From contig CBDATE010000024.1 in assembly GCA_965199815.1 (NCBI GenBank), positions 310,001-374,000 on the forward strand: DNA of 64,000 nucleotides, in the 5' to 3' direction. The stretch comes from Azotimanducus sp965199815 (lineage in GTDB: Bacteria; Pseudomonadota; Gammaproteobacteria; Pseudomonadales; Azotimanducaceae). The translations under genes were made by a program, and so were the position numbers. The notes below the pieces were generated by a model. The model did no database searches. It was not told the origin of the DNA and saw nothing but the letters and a program-made list of their open reading frames with translations. The first letter of the stretch is position 1, and every line of letters begins with the position of its first letter. Below, piece by piece: positions 37,108-46,207 of the stretch.

Positions 37108-37410
37108 TCAGGCCTGTGCAGGAGATAGAGGTGGCTGAATATTGATTACAAGATAATGGCCGTAATGAATGGTAAGGCCCTCAAGTGTGCCGAGAGCTTC
37201 CAGGAAGGTAGTCTGACGATGCAGTGACGGTCTATTTGTGACATCCCCCAGCCTTGAAGTGAAATAATGTGTGCCTTCAAGCTGCTGGCCCTTTATCAGT
37301 AATCGCCCAGACAACCTGACGAGATCCAGCCAATAATATTTCTTCCACCCTCCGGATTTGAGGCCGAAGTACAGGTTGAACCCATCCACATACACCAGAA
37401 CCCTGTTCAC
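37108..37410 (-). CDS. truncated NYN (PIN-like) domain protein
   Basis: The 100-residue protein opens with the NYN/LabA-type first strand and catalytic Asp (VLVYVDGFNLYFGL, Asp9), then YYWLDL, HYFTSR and TIHYGHYL. Complete NYN proteins of this kind continue about another 100 residues with further acidic catalytic positions; here the protein stops after QPPLSPAQA. The methyltransferase gene begins 9 bp later, so no room remains for the missing half. The start is GTG with a weak ribosome site. It may be a decayed nuclease subunit or a short partner protein. Confidence 0.65.
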   Translation of the reverse strand: MNRVLVYVDGFNLYFGLKSGGWKKYYWLDLVRLSGRLLIKGQQLEGTHYFTSRLGDVTNRPSLHRQTTFLEALGTLEGLTIHYGHYLVINIQPPLSPAQA

Positions 37411-37446
37411 GCCGCCACCGAATGCAAATCAGGCGACAGATACAAC

Positions 37447-37544
37447 TTGACAATTCCGGATACTGGCCCCACACTTCGCCCCATTAACCCCCCCGACGAT
37501 CGTATTGTCGGCCCGACGCCCCCGCAAGGGGGCGTTTCTTTTTC
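37447..37544 (+). terminator. terminator-like hairpin on the strand opposite the cassette genes
   Basis: In the 169-bp gap between the helicase and NYN genes, ACGCCCCC-GCAA-GGGGGCGT (37516-37535) is followed by TTCTTTTTC on the + strand, a strong intrinsic-terminator shape. A smaller hairpin (CCGAC ... GTCGG) precedes it, and TTGACA at 37447-37452 could be a -35 element with a poor -10. All genes here run on the minus strand, where no T-run follows the hairpin. It may end an antisense or small RNA. Confidence 0.5.
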
Positions 37545-37579
37545 TGTAGCGGGCCCAGCTGTCTCGAGCAAGAGCCTGG

Positions 37580-40500
37580 TCATGCGGCCTCCGCGGACCG
37601 TGCGATGTCGCCATACCCAACCGTGGCGCGTTCCGCGCTCCGGGAAATCAGCCTGCGAAACGGATTTTGCACCCTGTACAGCCTCGGTTGAGCCGTTCCA
37701 CAGTCGAACGCCGCGTACAACCAATAATCGTTACCGAGATTACAAGCCTGTGCCCATTCGTTTTCAGTCAATTCAACTCCCCCTCTGGAAGCACGACCCT
37801 TTACCTCGATTTTACGTACTCCATCCGGCCTTTTCGACAAGATATCGAACCCGGGGTGATCAGACAGACCAGCGCCACGCGCCTTCGCAGGCGTTGATAC
37901 ATCCCTGACCTCGGCACCATGAATTGATTCATGGGCGCAGGCCAACCTCATGGCAATCAGTTCAATCTCTGTATCGAGTTTTCTTGCGTCCTCTGCGTTG
38001 TGAGAGGGCTGCACAAGCGCTGTGGCGATAATCTCCGTCTCTCCGCGAGCAATCAACTCCACGGCCCTGCGATTTCTTCGAATTGCAACCGACCGGTGTT
38101 CACAGAGACTCCTTTGCCGTCCCTTCACCTGCTCGAGTTCGGCCGCGGCTTCGGCGTTTCCATCTCTGGCTTTCTTGCTGAATTGCTTCCGGTTGGCGGC
38201 CAGCTCGGCCTCTTTGTAGTCAAATGCCCGCTGCAATTCTCTCTCGGACTCACTTGACTGGCTTTGCTCTTCTGCGCGATGCAATTCGCAAAGCCTTTCG
38301 AGTAATTCATTGACGATGTAATCGTGCGCACCCTGGCGCCACCGCTCACTGTTGGACAGGAACCCGTGGCTCGCAGGCACTGCTCTGCTGCCAGGCTCGA
38401 GCAACATCAGTTGTTCGACCGGTGCCTCCTGAAAATGTCCGTTGAGTTGCTGTTTGATGCCAACAAGCCGTTGCTCGATTGTTTGCTCCGGACGAAACTC
38501 CGGGAACATGGGGTCTGTGGCACGTATTACGCTCACGCGCGCAATGTGCAGTAGATAGGGTTCTGAAGCTGATGCATCTGTATATATGGCTCCTTGCTGA
38601 CCTGCTGGTTCGCAGACTTTGGCAGCCAGCCCGGATAAAGCCGCAAATGCAGGCTCCCCGGGATGCAGGAATATAGCTGCCTCGTGTTCGCTCGGCTGGC
38701 GCACCGTAAAGCGAGTCCGGACAGACCGTGGATGCTGTTCCAGAACCGATGCCAACGCATCGAGAGCGCCGGGTCGTCGAGGTCGAAACGAAAAAACGCC
38801 TTCCGGGTCACCCACAAGATCAAGCCCAATCAAGGGGGCAGCACACTTCAAGTATCGCCACACGTATCCCGGAAGGAGATGACGCATTTCCTCGACCGCA
38901 AGTGTCTCCTGAAGCCTGGGAAGACTGGCTCGAATATTGTCACCTTCCCCGTGCACAGGGTACACAGGCTCCTCGTTCGCTACGGATTTGCTCACTCGTC
39001 CGGCTGTGAGCTCGTTCGACAGCCTGCTTGCCTGCTCGTGAGCATCTTCATCAGAGGTATTTGCTCGACGGACATACTCCGAGAGGTCGCCACCCTCGAA
39101 TATGCGACCAATAACATCAAACACCTTGTCAGATCCGAGTTCCGTGCGAATTTCCTCCAGCTTGTCAAGCAGCGTCGCCACGACCCTGCCTTCCCGTGTT
39201 TCGTCGGCCACCAGATTGATGATGGTGACTCTCTCCCGCTTTTGACCGTACCTGTGAATGCGGCCCATGCGCTGCTCGAGTCGCGCTGGATTCCAGGGAA
39301 TATCGTAGTTGATGAGAATTCCACAGAACTGCAGGTTTATGCCCTCGGCCGCAGCGTCGGTTGCCGCAAATAATTGTGCACCGCCCGAACCCGCATCATG
39401 GGGCTTGCGGAAGCGCTCCACCTCTTCATCACGCTGCTGAAAGTTGAGCCCGCCATGCACATGCGCCACCTGATCCGCATAACCCATACCTTCAAGTCGC
39501 CGAATGAGAAAATCCAGGGTGTCCTTGTGCTCGGTGTAGATGATGACCTTCTGTTCCCGATAATCCGGGTCCTGCAAGAGTGCAATCATGCGCGCGAATT
39601 TGGATTCCTTGCCATCGGCATGCACAGCGTCGGCGAGCGAGACCAGCCTGCTCACCTGCTTTCTCTCGAGTTCAAGCTCTTCAAGGCTGGACCCCATGAA
39701 AACTCCAAGCGCCTGTATCTCCATGTCCTCATGTTCTTCCCGCCCATTGATAACCGACTCTTCTTCGGCAGTACGGGTAGCGAGCATATCTACCAACTTG
39801 TCGCCTTGCTTCTCCTGAGTGTATTGCTGCCTGCGGAGAATGAGTTCCTGCTCCGCAAGCGCCCCCGAACGCACTTCGTCGATAAGCTGATCAAGCTTTT
39901 GCAAGCGATTGCGCAACGAACACAGAAGTGCCCAGGTACTGCTCGCCAATCGCCGCTGAAAGATGGTCATGACGAAGCGGGCGGCCTCCTGATTCAAAAT
40001 CCTCGCCTGGTTGTAGTGCTCCCGGATATATATCGTTGTGTTGTCGTAGAGGGCTTGCTCGCTGACTGGGCCCTGATTGAGCCTGAACTTCACGGTGTCG
40101 CACAGGCGTCGAGGAAATAGCGGGCGACCTCTCAAGTCAAGCATTTCTTCCTTTGTCCGTCGAATGAAATGGCTGCTGTGAAATTCAGGTGGCAGCCTGG
40201 AGAATGCCAATTCCGTGCTTAACAGTTCCGGCTCCAGCAGTCTCCAGAGGCAGTAGTAGGGAAATGATTTGCCCATGTGGGGTGTTGCCGTAAGTAGTAG
40301 CAAGTGTTGGGCTGCCCAGTGCAATCTCCACTTCGAAGACATGTTTGGAACACCCGCTATCGCCTCCGCCAGTCGATAGCGATCAGTCGCGCGAATCCTG
40401 CCATTTGCCTCGCGGTATGCCGCCAGCTTGTGCGCTTCATCGAATACTGCCAGATCGTAGGGAGCAACACGCGGGTCGCCAAGACATCCAAAGAGAATAT

Positions 40501-41167
40501 CTCCCCGCAAGCTATCCACGCTGACGATACTGAGGTCGCTGTGCTGACCGTCGAATGGATTGCCATTTTTCGCGCCCTGGCTTGTCACAACCCGAAAATG
40601 AAGGCCAAAGAGGTCGCGTAACTCTCGCTGCCAATTGCCCACCAATCCGGCAGGAACGACAATTAAAACCCGTCGCAGATGTCGGCGCGTGAGACATTCG
40701 CGCACATACAGGCCGGTCATGATGGTCTTGCCTGCACCAGCGTCATCCGCCAGCAGAAACCTCAGCCTTCTTCGTTGCGGCAGCATTCGCTCATACACTG
40801 CCAAACGCTGATGGGGTAGCGGGTCTATTCGGCTGGTTTCAGTAGCGAATGCAGGGTTGAACTGATGTCCGTAGGAGAGGCGCTCACCTTCGACAAGAAT
40901 CCGCAACTTGTTGGCATCACCGAGGAAGCTGAGCGGCACAGGCAGAGTACCGGCATTCACCCCGGAAGCTCCATCCAATCCGGGAGCGGAGCGCTCCGAG
41001 TTCTTCTCAGCAAGCGCATCAAGCTGTGAGCGTGCCAGCGAAGAAGGACGGGATTTGCCGTTTTCCCATCGATTCAGCGTGACAAAGGACACGTTCAGGC
41101 TGGCCGCAAAAGCCTGTTGAGTAAGACCCATGGACAGTCTGATCTTGCGTATCTCCGCTGGTGTCAT
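37580..41167 (-). CDS. SNF2-family helicase with N-terminal XRE HTH and C-terminal DUF3883
   Basis: The 1195-residue protein has an XRE-type helix-turn-helix at residues 4-45 (MGLTQQAFAASLNVS, LNRWENGKSRPS). Next comes a superfamily 2 helicase core: Walker A DDAGAGKT with Lys147, DEAH at 243-246, LLLTATPH near 290, and motif VI EQRMGRIHRYGQ. A long helical region leads to a DUF3883 domain near 1105-1165 (IEVKGRA, LTENEW, WLYAAF). The helicase plus DUF3883 layout is like DrmD-type helicases of DISARM; the fused HTH suggests it also binds DNA sequence-specifically, possibly its own operator. It is first in the cassette, with its own promoter candidate upstream. Confidence 0.88.
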   Translation of the reverse strand: MTPAEIRKIRLSMGLTQQAFAASLNVSFVTLNRWENGKSRPSSLARSQLDALAEKNSERSAPGLDGASGVNAGTLPVPLSFLGDANKLRILVEGERLSYGHQFNPAFATETSRIDPLPHQRLAVYERMLPQRRRLRFLLADDAGAGKTIMTGLYVRECLTRRHLRRVLIVVPAGLVGNWQRELRDLFGLHFRVVTSQGAKNGNPFDGQHSDLSIVSVDSLRGDILFGCLGDPRVAPYDLAVFDEAHKLAAYREANGRIRATDRYRLAEAIAGVPNMSSKWRLHWAAQHLLLLTATPHMGKSFPYYCLWRLLEPELLSTELAFSRLPPEFHSSHFIRRTKEEMLDLRGRPLFPRRLCDTVKFRLNQGPVSEQALYDNTTIYIREHYNQARILNQEAARFVMTIFQRRLASSTWALLCSLRNRLQKLDQLIDEVRSGALAEQELILRRQQYTQEKQGDKLVDMLATRTAEEESVINGREEHEDMEIQALGVFMGSSLEELELERKQVSRLVSLADAVHADGKESKFARMIALLQDPDYREQKVIIYTEHKDTLDFLIRRLEGMGYADQVAHVHGGLNFQQRDEEVERFRKPHDAGSGGAQLFAATDAAAEGINLQFCGILINYDIPWNPARLEQRMGRIHRYGQKRERVTIINLVADETREGRVVATLLDKLEEIRTELGSDKVFDVIGRIFEGGDLSEYVRRANTSDEDAHEQASRLSNELTAGRVSKSVANEEPVYPVHGEGDNIRASLPRLQETLAVEEMRHLLPGYVWRYLKCAAPLIGLDLVGDPEGVFSFRPRRPGALDALASVLEQHPRSVRTRFTVRQPSEHEAAIFLHPGEPAFAALSGLAAKVCEPAGQQGAIYTDASASEPYLLHIARVSVIRATDPMFPEFRPEQTIEQRLVGIKQQLNGHFQEAPVEQLMLLEPGSRAVPASHGFLSNSERWRQGAHDYIVNELLERLCELHRAEEQSQSSESERELQRAFDYKEAELAANRKQFSKKARDGNAEAAAELEQVKGRQRSLCEHRSVAIRRNRRAVELIARGETEIIATALVQPSHNAEDARKLDTEIELIAMRLACAHESIHGAEVRDVSTPAKARGAGLSDHPGFDILSKRPDGVRKIEVKGRASRGGVELTENEWAQACNLGNDYWLYAAFDCGTAQPRLYRVQNPFRRLISRSAERATVGYGDIARSAEAA

Positions 41168-41176
41168 CTTCGAGGC

Positions 41177-41190
41177 AGATCAAGTGATCT
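41177..41190. promoter_or_regulatory. palindromic operator-like site before the HTH-helicase start
   Basis: AGATCA-AG-TGATCT, perfect 6-bp arms with a 2-bp centre, 9 bp upstream of the helicase ATG and downstream of the candidate promoter. The position and the XRE domain in the encoded protein suggest autoregulation. No clear Shine-Dalgarno sequence is present, so the site also occupies the ribosome-binding region. Confidence 0.5.
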
Positions 41191-41206
41191 GTTGGAGCCA
41201 GGGGGT

Positions 41207-41237
41207 AATGTACCACAAGGGAAAAACAGAATGTCAA
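41207..41237 (-). promoter_or_regulatory. candidate promoter of the defence cassette
   Basis: On the minus strand TTGACA (41237-41232) is followed after 19 bp by TACATT (41212-41207). The -35 is perfect, the -10 matches four of six, and the spacer is slightly long. It lies in an AT-rich stretch between sucD and the helicase gene. Confidence 0.45.
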
Positions 41238-41312
41238 GGCTTTATAACATGTGATATATCGCTCTCAGGGGTGTTTTCGCGAGATTTCCGTGTGTGTCGC
41301 GGATTGGGCCAT

Positions 41313-42182
41313 TCAATCAATGCGTTCGCGAATTGCCTCGCCAATCTCGGTCAGGCTGCGCACGGTGGTGATGCCTGCGGCTTCCAGAGCGCGGAACTTG
41401 TCCTCGGCAGAGCCACTGCCGCCGGAGACAATGGCACCGGCGTGCCCCATGCGCTTGCCAGCGGGTGCAGTCACGCCCGCGATATAGCTGATCACCGGCT
41501 TGCTGACATGCTCGGCAATCCAGGCTGCGGCTTCTTCTTCGGCGCTGCCGCCAATTTCGCCGACCATGACAATCGCGTCGGTTTGTGCATCGGATTCAAA
41601 GAGCCCGAGAATATCGATAAAGCTTGATCCGGCAATGGGATCCCCGCCGATGCCGACACAGGTGCTCTGGCCATGGCCGGAATCCGTGGTCTGCTTGACG
41701 GCCTCGTAGGTCAGGGTGCCGGAACGCGACACTATGCCGATGCGCCCCGGAAGGTGTATGTCCCCCGGCATGATGCCGATCTTGCACTCACCCGGCGTGA
41801 TGACACCCGGACAATTCGGGCCGATGAGGCGTGAATCGCAGGCATCAATGGCGGCCTTGACGTACAGCATGTCAAGCGTCGGGATGCCTTCGGTGATGCA
41901 GATGATGAGCGGAATGCCGTTGGCCGCTGCTTCAAGGATGGAATCCTTGCAAAAGGGAGCGGGCACATAGATGACGCTGGCATCCACCGGCGTTTCTTCA
42001 AGCGCTTCGCGCACCGAGTTGAAGACCGGTCGCCCGAGATGCGTACTGCCGCCCTTGCCGGGTGTCACTCCGCCCACGAGCCTGGTGCCGTAGGCGATGG
42101 ATTGCTCGCTGTGCAGGCTTGCCTGGGCACCGGTAAATCCCTGACACAGTACGCGCGTCTCGCTATTGACAAGAATGCTCAT
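41313..42182 (-). CDS. sucD: succinate--CoA ligase alpha subunit
   Basis: SucD with SucC makes succinate and ATP/GTP from succinyl-CoA in the TCA cycle. The 289 residues include the CoA-binding Rossmann part (CQGFTGAQASLHSEQ), IGPNCPGVI near 122-130, and the phosphorylated active-site His in GKRMGHAGAI near 243-252. It overlaps sucC by 4 bp and is the last gene of the suc run; no obvious terminator follows. Confidence 0.96.
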   Translation of the reverse strand: MSILVNSETRVLCQGFTGAQASLHSEQSIAYGTRLVGGVTPGKGGSTHLGRPVFNSVREALEETPVDASVIYVPAPFCKDSILEAAANGIPLIICITEGIPTLDMLYVKAAIDACDSRLIGPNCPGVITPGECKIGIMPGDIHLPGRIGIVSRSGTLTYEAVKQTTDSGHGQSTCVGIGGDPIAGSSFIDILGLFESDAQTDAIVMVGEIGGSAEEEAAAWIAEHVSKPVISYIAGVTAPAGKRMGHAGAIVSGGSGSAEDKFRALEAAGITTVRSLTEIGEAIRERID

Positions 42183-43360
42183 GGGGTTGCCCTCGTCGCT
42201 TCGACCGCTTCTCGTGCTGCTGCGCTCAAACTCGCCGCAGCAATGATGTTGAGCCCCGATTTTGCCAGCGCCCGCCGCCCTCGCTCGGCGTTATTACCCT
42301 CGAAGCGCACCACAACCGGCAGGTTCACCCCGACATCGCGAACAGCACCGATGATGCCTTCGGCAATCACCTGGCAACTGACGATGCCGCCGAATATGTT
42401 GATCAGCACTGAACGCACCGAGGTATCGGACAAGATGATCTTGAACGCTTCGGCCACGGATTCGCGGGTGGCACCGCCGCCCACGTCAAGAAAGTTTGCC
42501 GGTTCACCGCCGTGCAGCTTGACCAGATCCATGGTGCCCATGGCCAGACCTGCGCCATTGACCATGCAGCCGATGCTGCCTTCAAGCGCAACATAATTGA
42601 GATTATGGCGCGAGGCTTCAGCTTCGCGTACATCTTCCTGCCGAACATCACGCATTTCGGCGAGGCGAGGCTGGCGGTAGAGTGCGTTGTCATCAATTGC
42701 CATCTTGGCATCCAGGCAGTGCACCCGACCGTCCTGCGTAATCACCAGCGGGTTGATTTCCACCAGCGAACAATCACAGGCTGCAAACAGCCGCGACAAG
42801 TTGACGAAGACCTGTGCAAAGGCGCGAATCTGCCCGCCCGCAAGGCCCAGCCTGAAGGCCAGTTCACGTCCCTGCCATGGCTGTCCACCAACGAGCGGGT
42901 CGATGACCGCCTCGAGAATGCGTTCCGGTGAACGCGCGGCCACCGCCTCGATCTCTACGCCGCCTTCGCTGGAGGCCATGAATACGATGCGTTGCCGCGA
43001 CCGATCGATCACCGCGCCAAGATACAGTTCCCGTTCGATGTCCGTGACCGGTTCGAGATATATCCGATCCACCGGCTGACCGTCCTCACCGGTCTGCAAG
43101 GTCACCAGCCGCTGGCCAATCCAGCGCTCGGCAAAGGCGCGCACATCATCCGGAGAGTGCACCAGCTGTACGCCACCGGCCTTGCCGCGCCCGCCAGCAT
43201 GCACCTGCACCTTGGCGACCCAGGCAGCGCGCCCGGTCATACTCTGGATTTCGCGCGCCGCCGCCACGGCCTGCTCGGCGGAATCCGCCACGCGCCCGGC
43301 AGAAACCGGCAAATCATATTCGGCGAATATCGCCTTGGCTTGATATTCGTGCAGATTCAT
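42179..43360 (-). CDS. sucC: succinate--CoA ligase beta subunit
   Basis: The 393-residue ATP-grasp subunit begins MNLHEYQAKAIFAEY, with KVQVHAGGRGKAGGV near 50-64, LVEINPLVIT near 200, and GGATRES and NIFGGIVSC in the C-terminal ligase domain. An 87-bp gap separates it from lpd; an independent promoter is possible but I do not see a clear one. Confidence 0.96.
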   Translation of the reverse strand: MNLHEYQAKAIFAEYDLPVSAGRVADSAEQAVAAAREIQSMTGRAAWVAKVQVHAGGRGKAGGVQLVHSPDDVRAFAERWIGQRLVTLQTGEDGQPVDRIYLEPVTDIERELYLGAVIDRSRQRIVFMASSEGGVEIEAVAARSPERILEAVIDPLVGGQPWQGRELAFRLGLAGGQIRAFAQVFVNLSRLFAACDCSLVEINPLVITQDGRVHCLDAKMAIDDNALYRQPRLAEMRDVRQEDVREAEASRHNLNYVALEGSIGCMVNGAGLAMGTMDLVKLHGGEPANFLDVGGGATRESVAEAFKIILSDTSVRSVLINIFGGIVSCQVIAEGIIGAVRDVGVNLPVVVRFEGNNAERGRRALAKSGLNIIAAASLSAAAREAVEATRATP

Positions 43361-43447
43361 TGTTCAGAAGAGATCCTGCGGGACATCATGGTTAGTTAAC
43401 ATCTTGATACACATATCTGGTGAGTAGGGAAAGCTGTGCCTGTGCGC

Positions 43448-44884
43448 TCATGCTTTTTTCGTGCCCGGCATGTGAATCGCCGAGCCACAGGCATCCAGTG
43501 CGGCTTCGTGCAGGGCTTCCGACAGGGTCGGATGGGCAAACACGGTGAGCCCCAGATCTTCGGGAGACGCATCAAACTCCATCGCAATGGCAGCCTCGTT
43601 GATGAGTTCGGAAGCGGATGGGCCGATGGCAGCCAGGCCACAGATACGCTCACTCTCGGCATCGGTGATGATCTTGACCTGCCCTTGGCTGCCAGAGGAA
43701 GCCAGGGCGCGCCCATTGGCGGCAAAGGGGAAGCGACCGACCCGGGTATCAATTCCGCGTCCATTTGCTTCCGCTTCGGAGAGGCCAATCCAGGCAATTT
43801 CGGGATATGTGTAGATAACACCGGGGATGCAGTCATAATTGACGCTCGGCTTGAATCCTGCGATGCGCTCCGCCACCATCACGCCCTCGTGAGATGCCTT
43901 GTGTGCCAGCATCGGCCCGCGCACAGCATCGCCCACTGCAAACACATGTGGCACTTCGGTGGCGCACACATCATCGACTGCAATCATGCCGCGCTCATCA
44001 AGCGTCACGCCGCAGTTGGGTGACAACAGGTCTTCGGTGTAGGGCCGCCGACCAACCGCGACAATGACGCGATCAAATGTTTCCGAATGCTGCCCGCCTG
44101 GATCCGAATAACCGAGTTTGACACCTGACTGCGTCACCCTGGCATCAGAGACGCGCGCTCCAAGCCGAATATCCAGACCCTGACGCGCGAATATCTTCCT
44201 GGCATCCGCTGCAATCTCCTTGTCCACCATGGGCAGGAATTCATCAAGCGCCTCGAGCAGGCATACCCGAGAACCGAGCCGCCCCCAGACGCTGCCAAGC
44301 TCGAGACCGATAATGCCCGCACCTATGATGCCCAGGCGTTTCGGTACATCATCAAACGCGAGCGCTCCGGTTGAGTCAACAATAGCGCCCGCGGCGAGAG
44401 GAATTCTTTCGAGCTCGACAGGTACAGAGCCAGGTGCCAATATGACGCTGCGGGCAGTGAACCTCTGGCTTGTCCCATCATGGGCTGTGTATTCGACTTC
44501 CGGGCCTGCATGCAATGTCGCAGTACCTGAAAGTGACGTTACCCCTGATGACTTGAACAGGGTCGAGATACCCCGCACCAATCGTGTGACCACCTTGTCT
44601 TTCTGCATGTGCATCTTTGCAAGGTCAATCTGCGGCGTACCAATATCGATTCCGAGATCGGCAAACTTGTCGCTGGCTTCAGTGAATTTGTGCGAAATGT
44701 CGAGCAGCGTCTTGGAAGGAATACAGCCAACATTCAGACAAGTGCCGCCAAAGGCGGGTTTTTCCTTATCGTCCAGACGCTTGTCTATACACAGGGTGCT
44801 CATGTCGAGCTGTGCACAGCGAATGGCAGCTGCATAGCCCGCTGGACCACCGCCAATAACGATTACGTCGTATTCGGATTGCAT
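43448..44884 (-). CDS. lpdA: dihydrolipoyl dehydrogenase (E3)
   Basis: The FAD disulfide reductase of the 2-oxoglutarate dehydrogenase complex. The 478-residue protein has the FAD-binding GGGPAGYAAAIRCA, redox cysteines in GGTCLNVGCIPSK near 47-59, NAD-binding GAGIIGLELGSVW near 187, and the C-terminal His-Glu segment FAHPTLSEALHEAAL. Location inside the sucAB-sucCD run indicates an OGDH-dedicated E3. Confidence 0.95.
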   Translation of the reverse strand: MQSEYDVIVIGGGPAGYAAAIRCAQLDMSTLCIDKRLDDKEKPAFGGTCLNVGCIPSKTLLDISHKFTEASDKFADLGIDIGTPQIDLAKMHMQKDKVVTRLVRGISTLFKSSGVTSLSGTATLHAGPEVEYTAHDGTSQRFTARSVILAPGSVPVELERIPLAAGAIVDSTGALAFDDVPKRLGIIGAGIIGLELGSVWGRLGSRVCLLEALDEFLPMVDKEIAADARKIFARQGLDIRLGARVSDARVTQSGVKLGYSDPGGQHSETFDRVIVAVGRRPYTEDLLSPNCGVTLDERGMIAVDDVCATEVPHVFAVGDAVRGPMLAHKASHEGVMVAERIAGFKPSVNYDCIPGVIYTYPEIAWIGLSEAEANGRGIDTRVGRFPFAANGRALASSGSQGQVKIITDAESERICGLAAIGPSASELINEAAIAMEFDASPEDLGLTVFAHPTLSEALHEAALDACGSAIHMPGTKKA

Positions 44885-44941
44885 GGCAGAGCCTCTTCAG
44901 GTAGGTGTTGGCGGGAAATGAGTAACGCCTTGATGATGTGA

Positions 44942-46207
44942 CTAGATCTCGAGCAGGAGACGCGCCGGGTCTTCCACCATATCCTTGATGGTGACCAGAA
45001 AGTGCACCGCCTCGCGACCGTCGATGAGGCGATGATCGTAGCTGAGTGCAAGATACATCATGGGCTTCGCCAGAATCTGATCACCCACCACCATGGCGCG
45101 TTGCTGGATCTTGTGCATACCGAGAATCGCCGTCTGTGGCGGATTGAGGATGGGCGTGGACAGGAGCGAGCCAAAGACCCCTCCATTGGAGATGGTGAAG
45201 GTGCCGCCGCTCAGTTCTTCGAGCGTCAGCTTGCTGTCGCGCGCCCGCGCGGAATACTCGATGATCTGTTCTTCGATGCGCGCCAGGCTCAAGGCATCCG
45301 CATCACGAATGATGGGCACCAGAAGGCCGGCATCGGTCGATACGGCAACACCTATATCGTAGTAGCCGTGATACAGGATGTCGCTGCCATCGATGGATGC
45401 GTTGACCGCAGGAAAGCGTTTCAGCGCTTCGACCGACGCGCTCACGAAGAAGGACATGAAGCCGAGCCGCACCCCGCCGTGGCTTGCCGCGAAGCTATCC
45501 CGGTACTTCTCGCGCAGGCGGATGACCTCAGTCATGTCAACTTCGTTGAAAGTAGTCAGCATGGCCGCGTTGTGCTGCGCCTCGACAAGCCGTTTGGCGA
45601 TACTGGCGCGCAGTCGGCTCATGGGGACGCGCCGTTCGGGGCGCTGCCCGTGAGGGTCTGCTCCCGGCAGTGCCTCGCCTTCGCCGGTCAAGGGCGTGGC
45701 AAGCGGTTGAAGCGGTTGAGCCTCCTGTTCAGGGGCAGGTTCTGCCGTCCGGGATTCGCTGGCGATGCGCAGCACATCAGCGCGCAGGATGCGTCCGTCG
45801 CGACCCGTGCCGCTCACCTGATCGAGGTCGATATCAAGTTCGGCAGCGAGCTTGCGTACCGCAGGACTCAGGGGCACAGATTTGCCAGCCTCCGAAGCGT
45901 CCTGCACCGGTGATTCCTGCGCCGGTGACTCCTGCACCGGCGATTCCTGCGTCGGCGGTGCCTTGTGTTCAACCTTGATCAGGAGGCCGATCAACTCATC
46001 GGAACTGATGGTAGCCCCGACCTTCTTGAAGACTTCTTCGACGCGCCCGTCGGCGGGTGCCACCACTTCAAGGGTTATCTTTTCCGTTTCTATATCGACG
46101 AGCGGTTCATCCTGACGCACCATGTCGCCGACCTGCTTGTGCCAAGCCGCGAGCGTCCCCTCGGAGATGGATTCCGGGAACCGTGGCACCCTGATTTCGG
46201 TACTCAT
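44942..46207 (-). CDS. sucB: dihydrolipoamide succinyltransferase (E2 of OGDH)
   Basis: The 421-residue protein carries an N-terminal lipoyl domain with the modified Lys in DIETEKITLEV near 43, a Pro/Ala/Gln/Glu-rich linker containing short near-repeats of ESPVQ / ESPAQ (about 92-108), a peripheral-subunit-binding domain (AVRKLAAELDIDL), and the acyltransferase domain ending in LSYDHRLIDGREAV with catalytic His and Asp. The start overlaps the sucA stop by 4 bp. Confidence 0.95.
   Translation of the reverse strand: MSTEIRVPRFPESISEGTLAAWHKQVGDMVRQDEPLVDIETEKITLEVVAPADGRVEEVFKKVGATISSDELIGLLIKVEHKAPPTQESPVQESPAQESPVQDASEAGKSVPLSPAVRKLAAELDIDLDQVSGTGRDGRILRADVLRIASESRTAEPAPEQEAQPLQPLATPLTGEGEALPGADPHGQRPERRVPMSRLRASIAKRLVEAQHNAAMLTTFNEVDMTEVIRLREKYRDSFAASHGGVRLGFMSFFVSASVEALKRFPAVNASIDGSDILYHGYYDIGVAVSTDAGLLVPIIRDADALSLARIEEQIIEYSARARDSKLTLEELSGGTFTISNGGVFGSLLSTPILNPPQTAILGMHKIQQRAMVVGDQILAKPMMYLALSYDHRLIDGREAVHFLVTIKDMVEDPARLLLEI

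Noticed and set aside
30610..41167. Ordinary restriction-modification system or complete DISARM
   Set aside because: No restriction endonuclease, DrmA, DrmB or PLD protein is visible; the DUF499 and NYN genes do not fit those systems.
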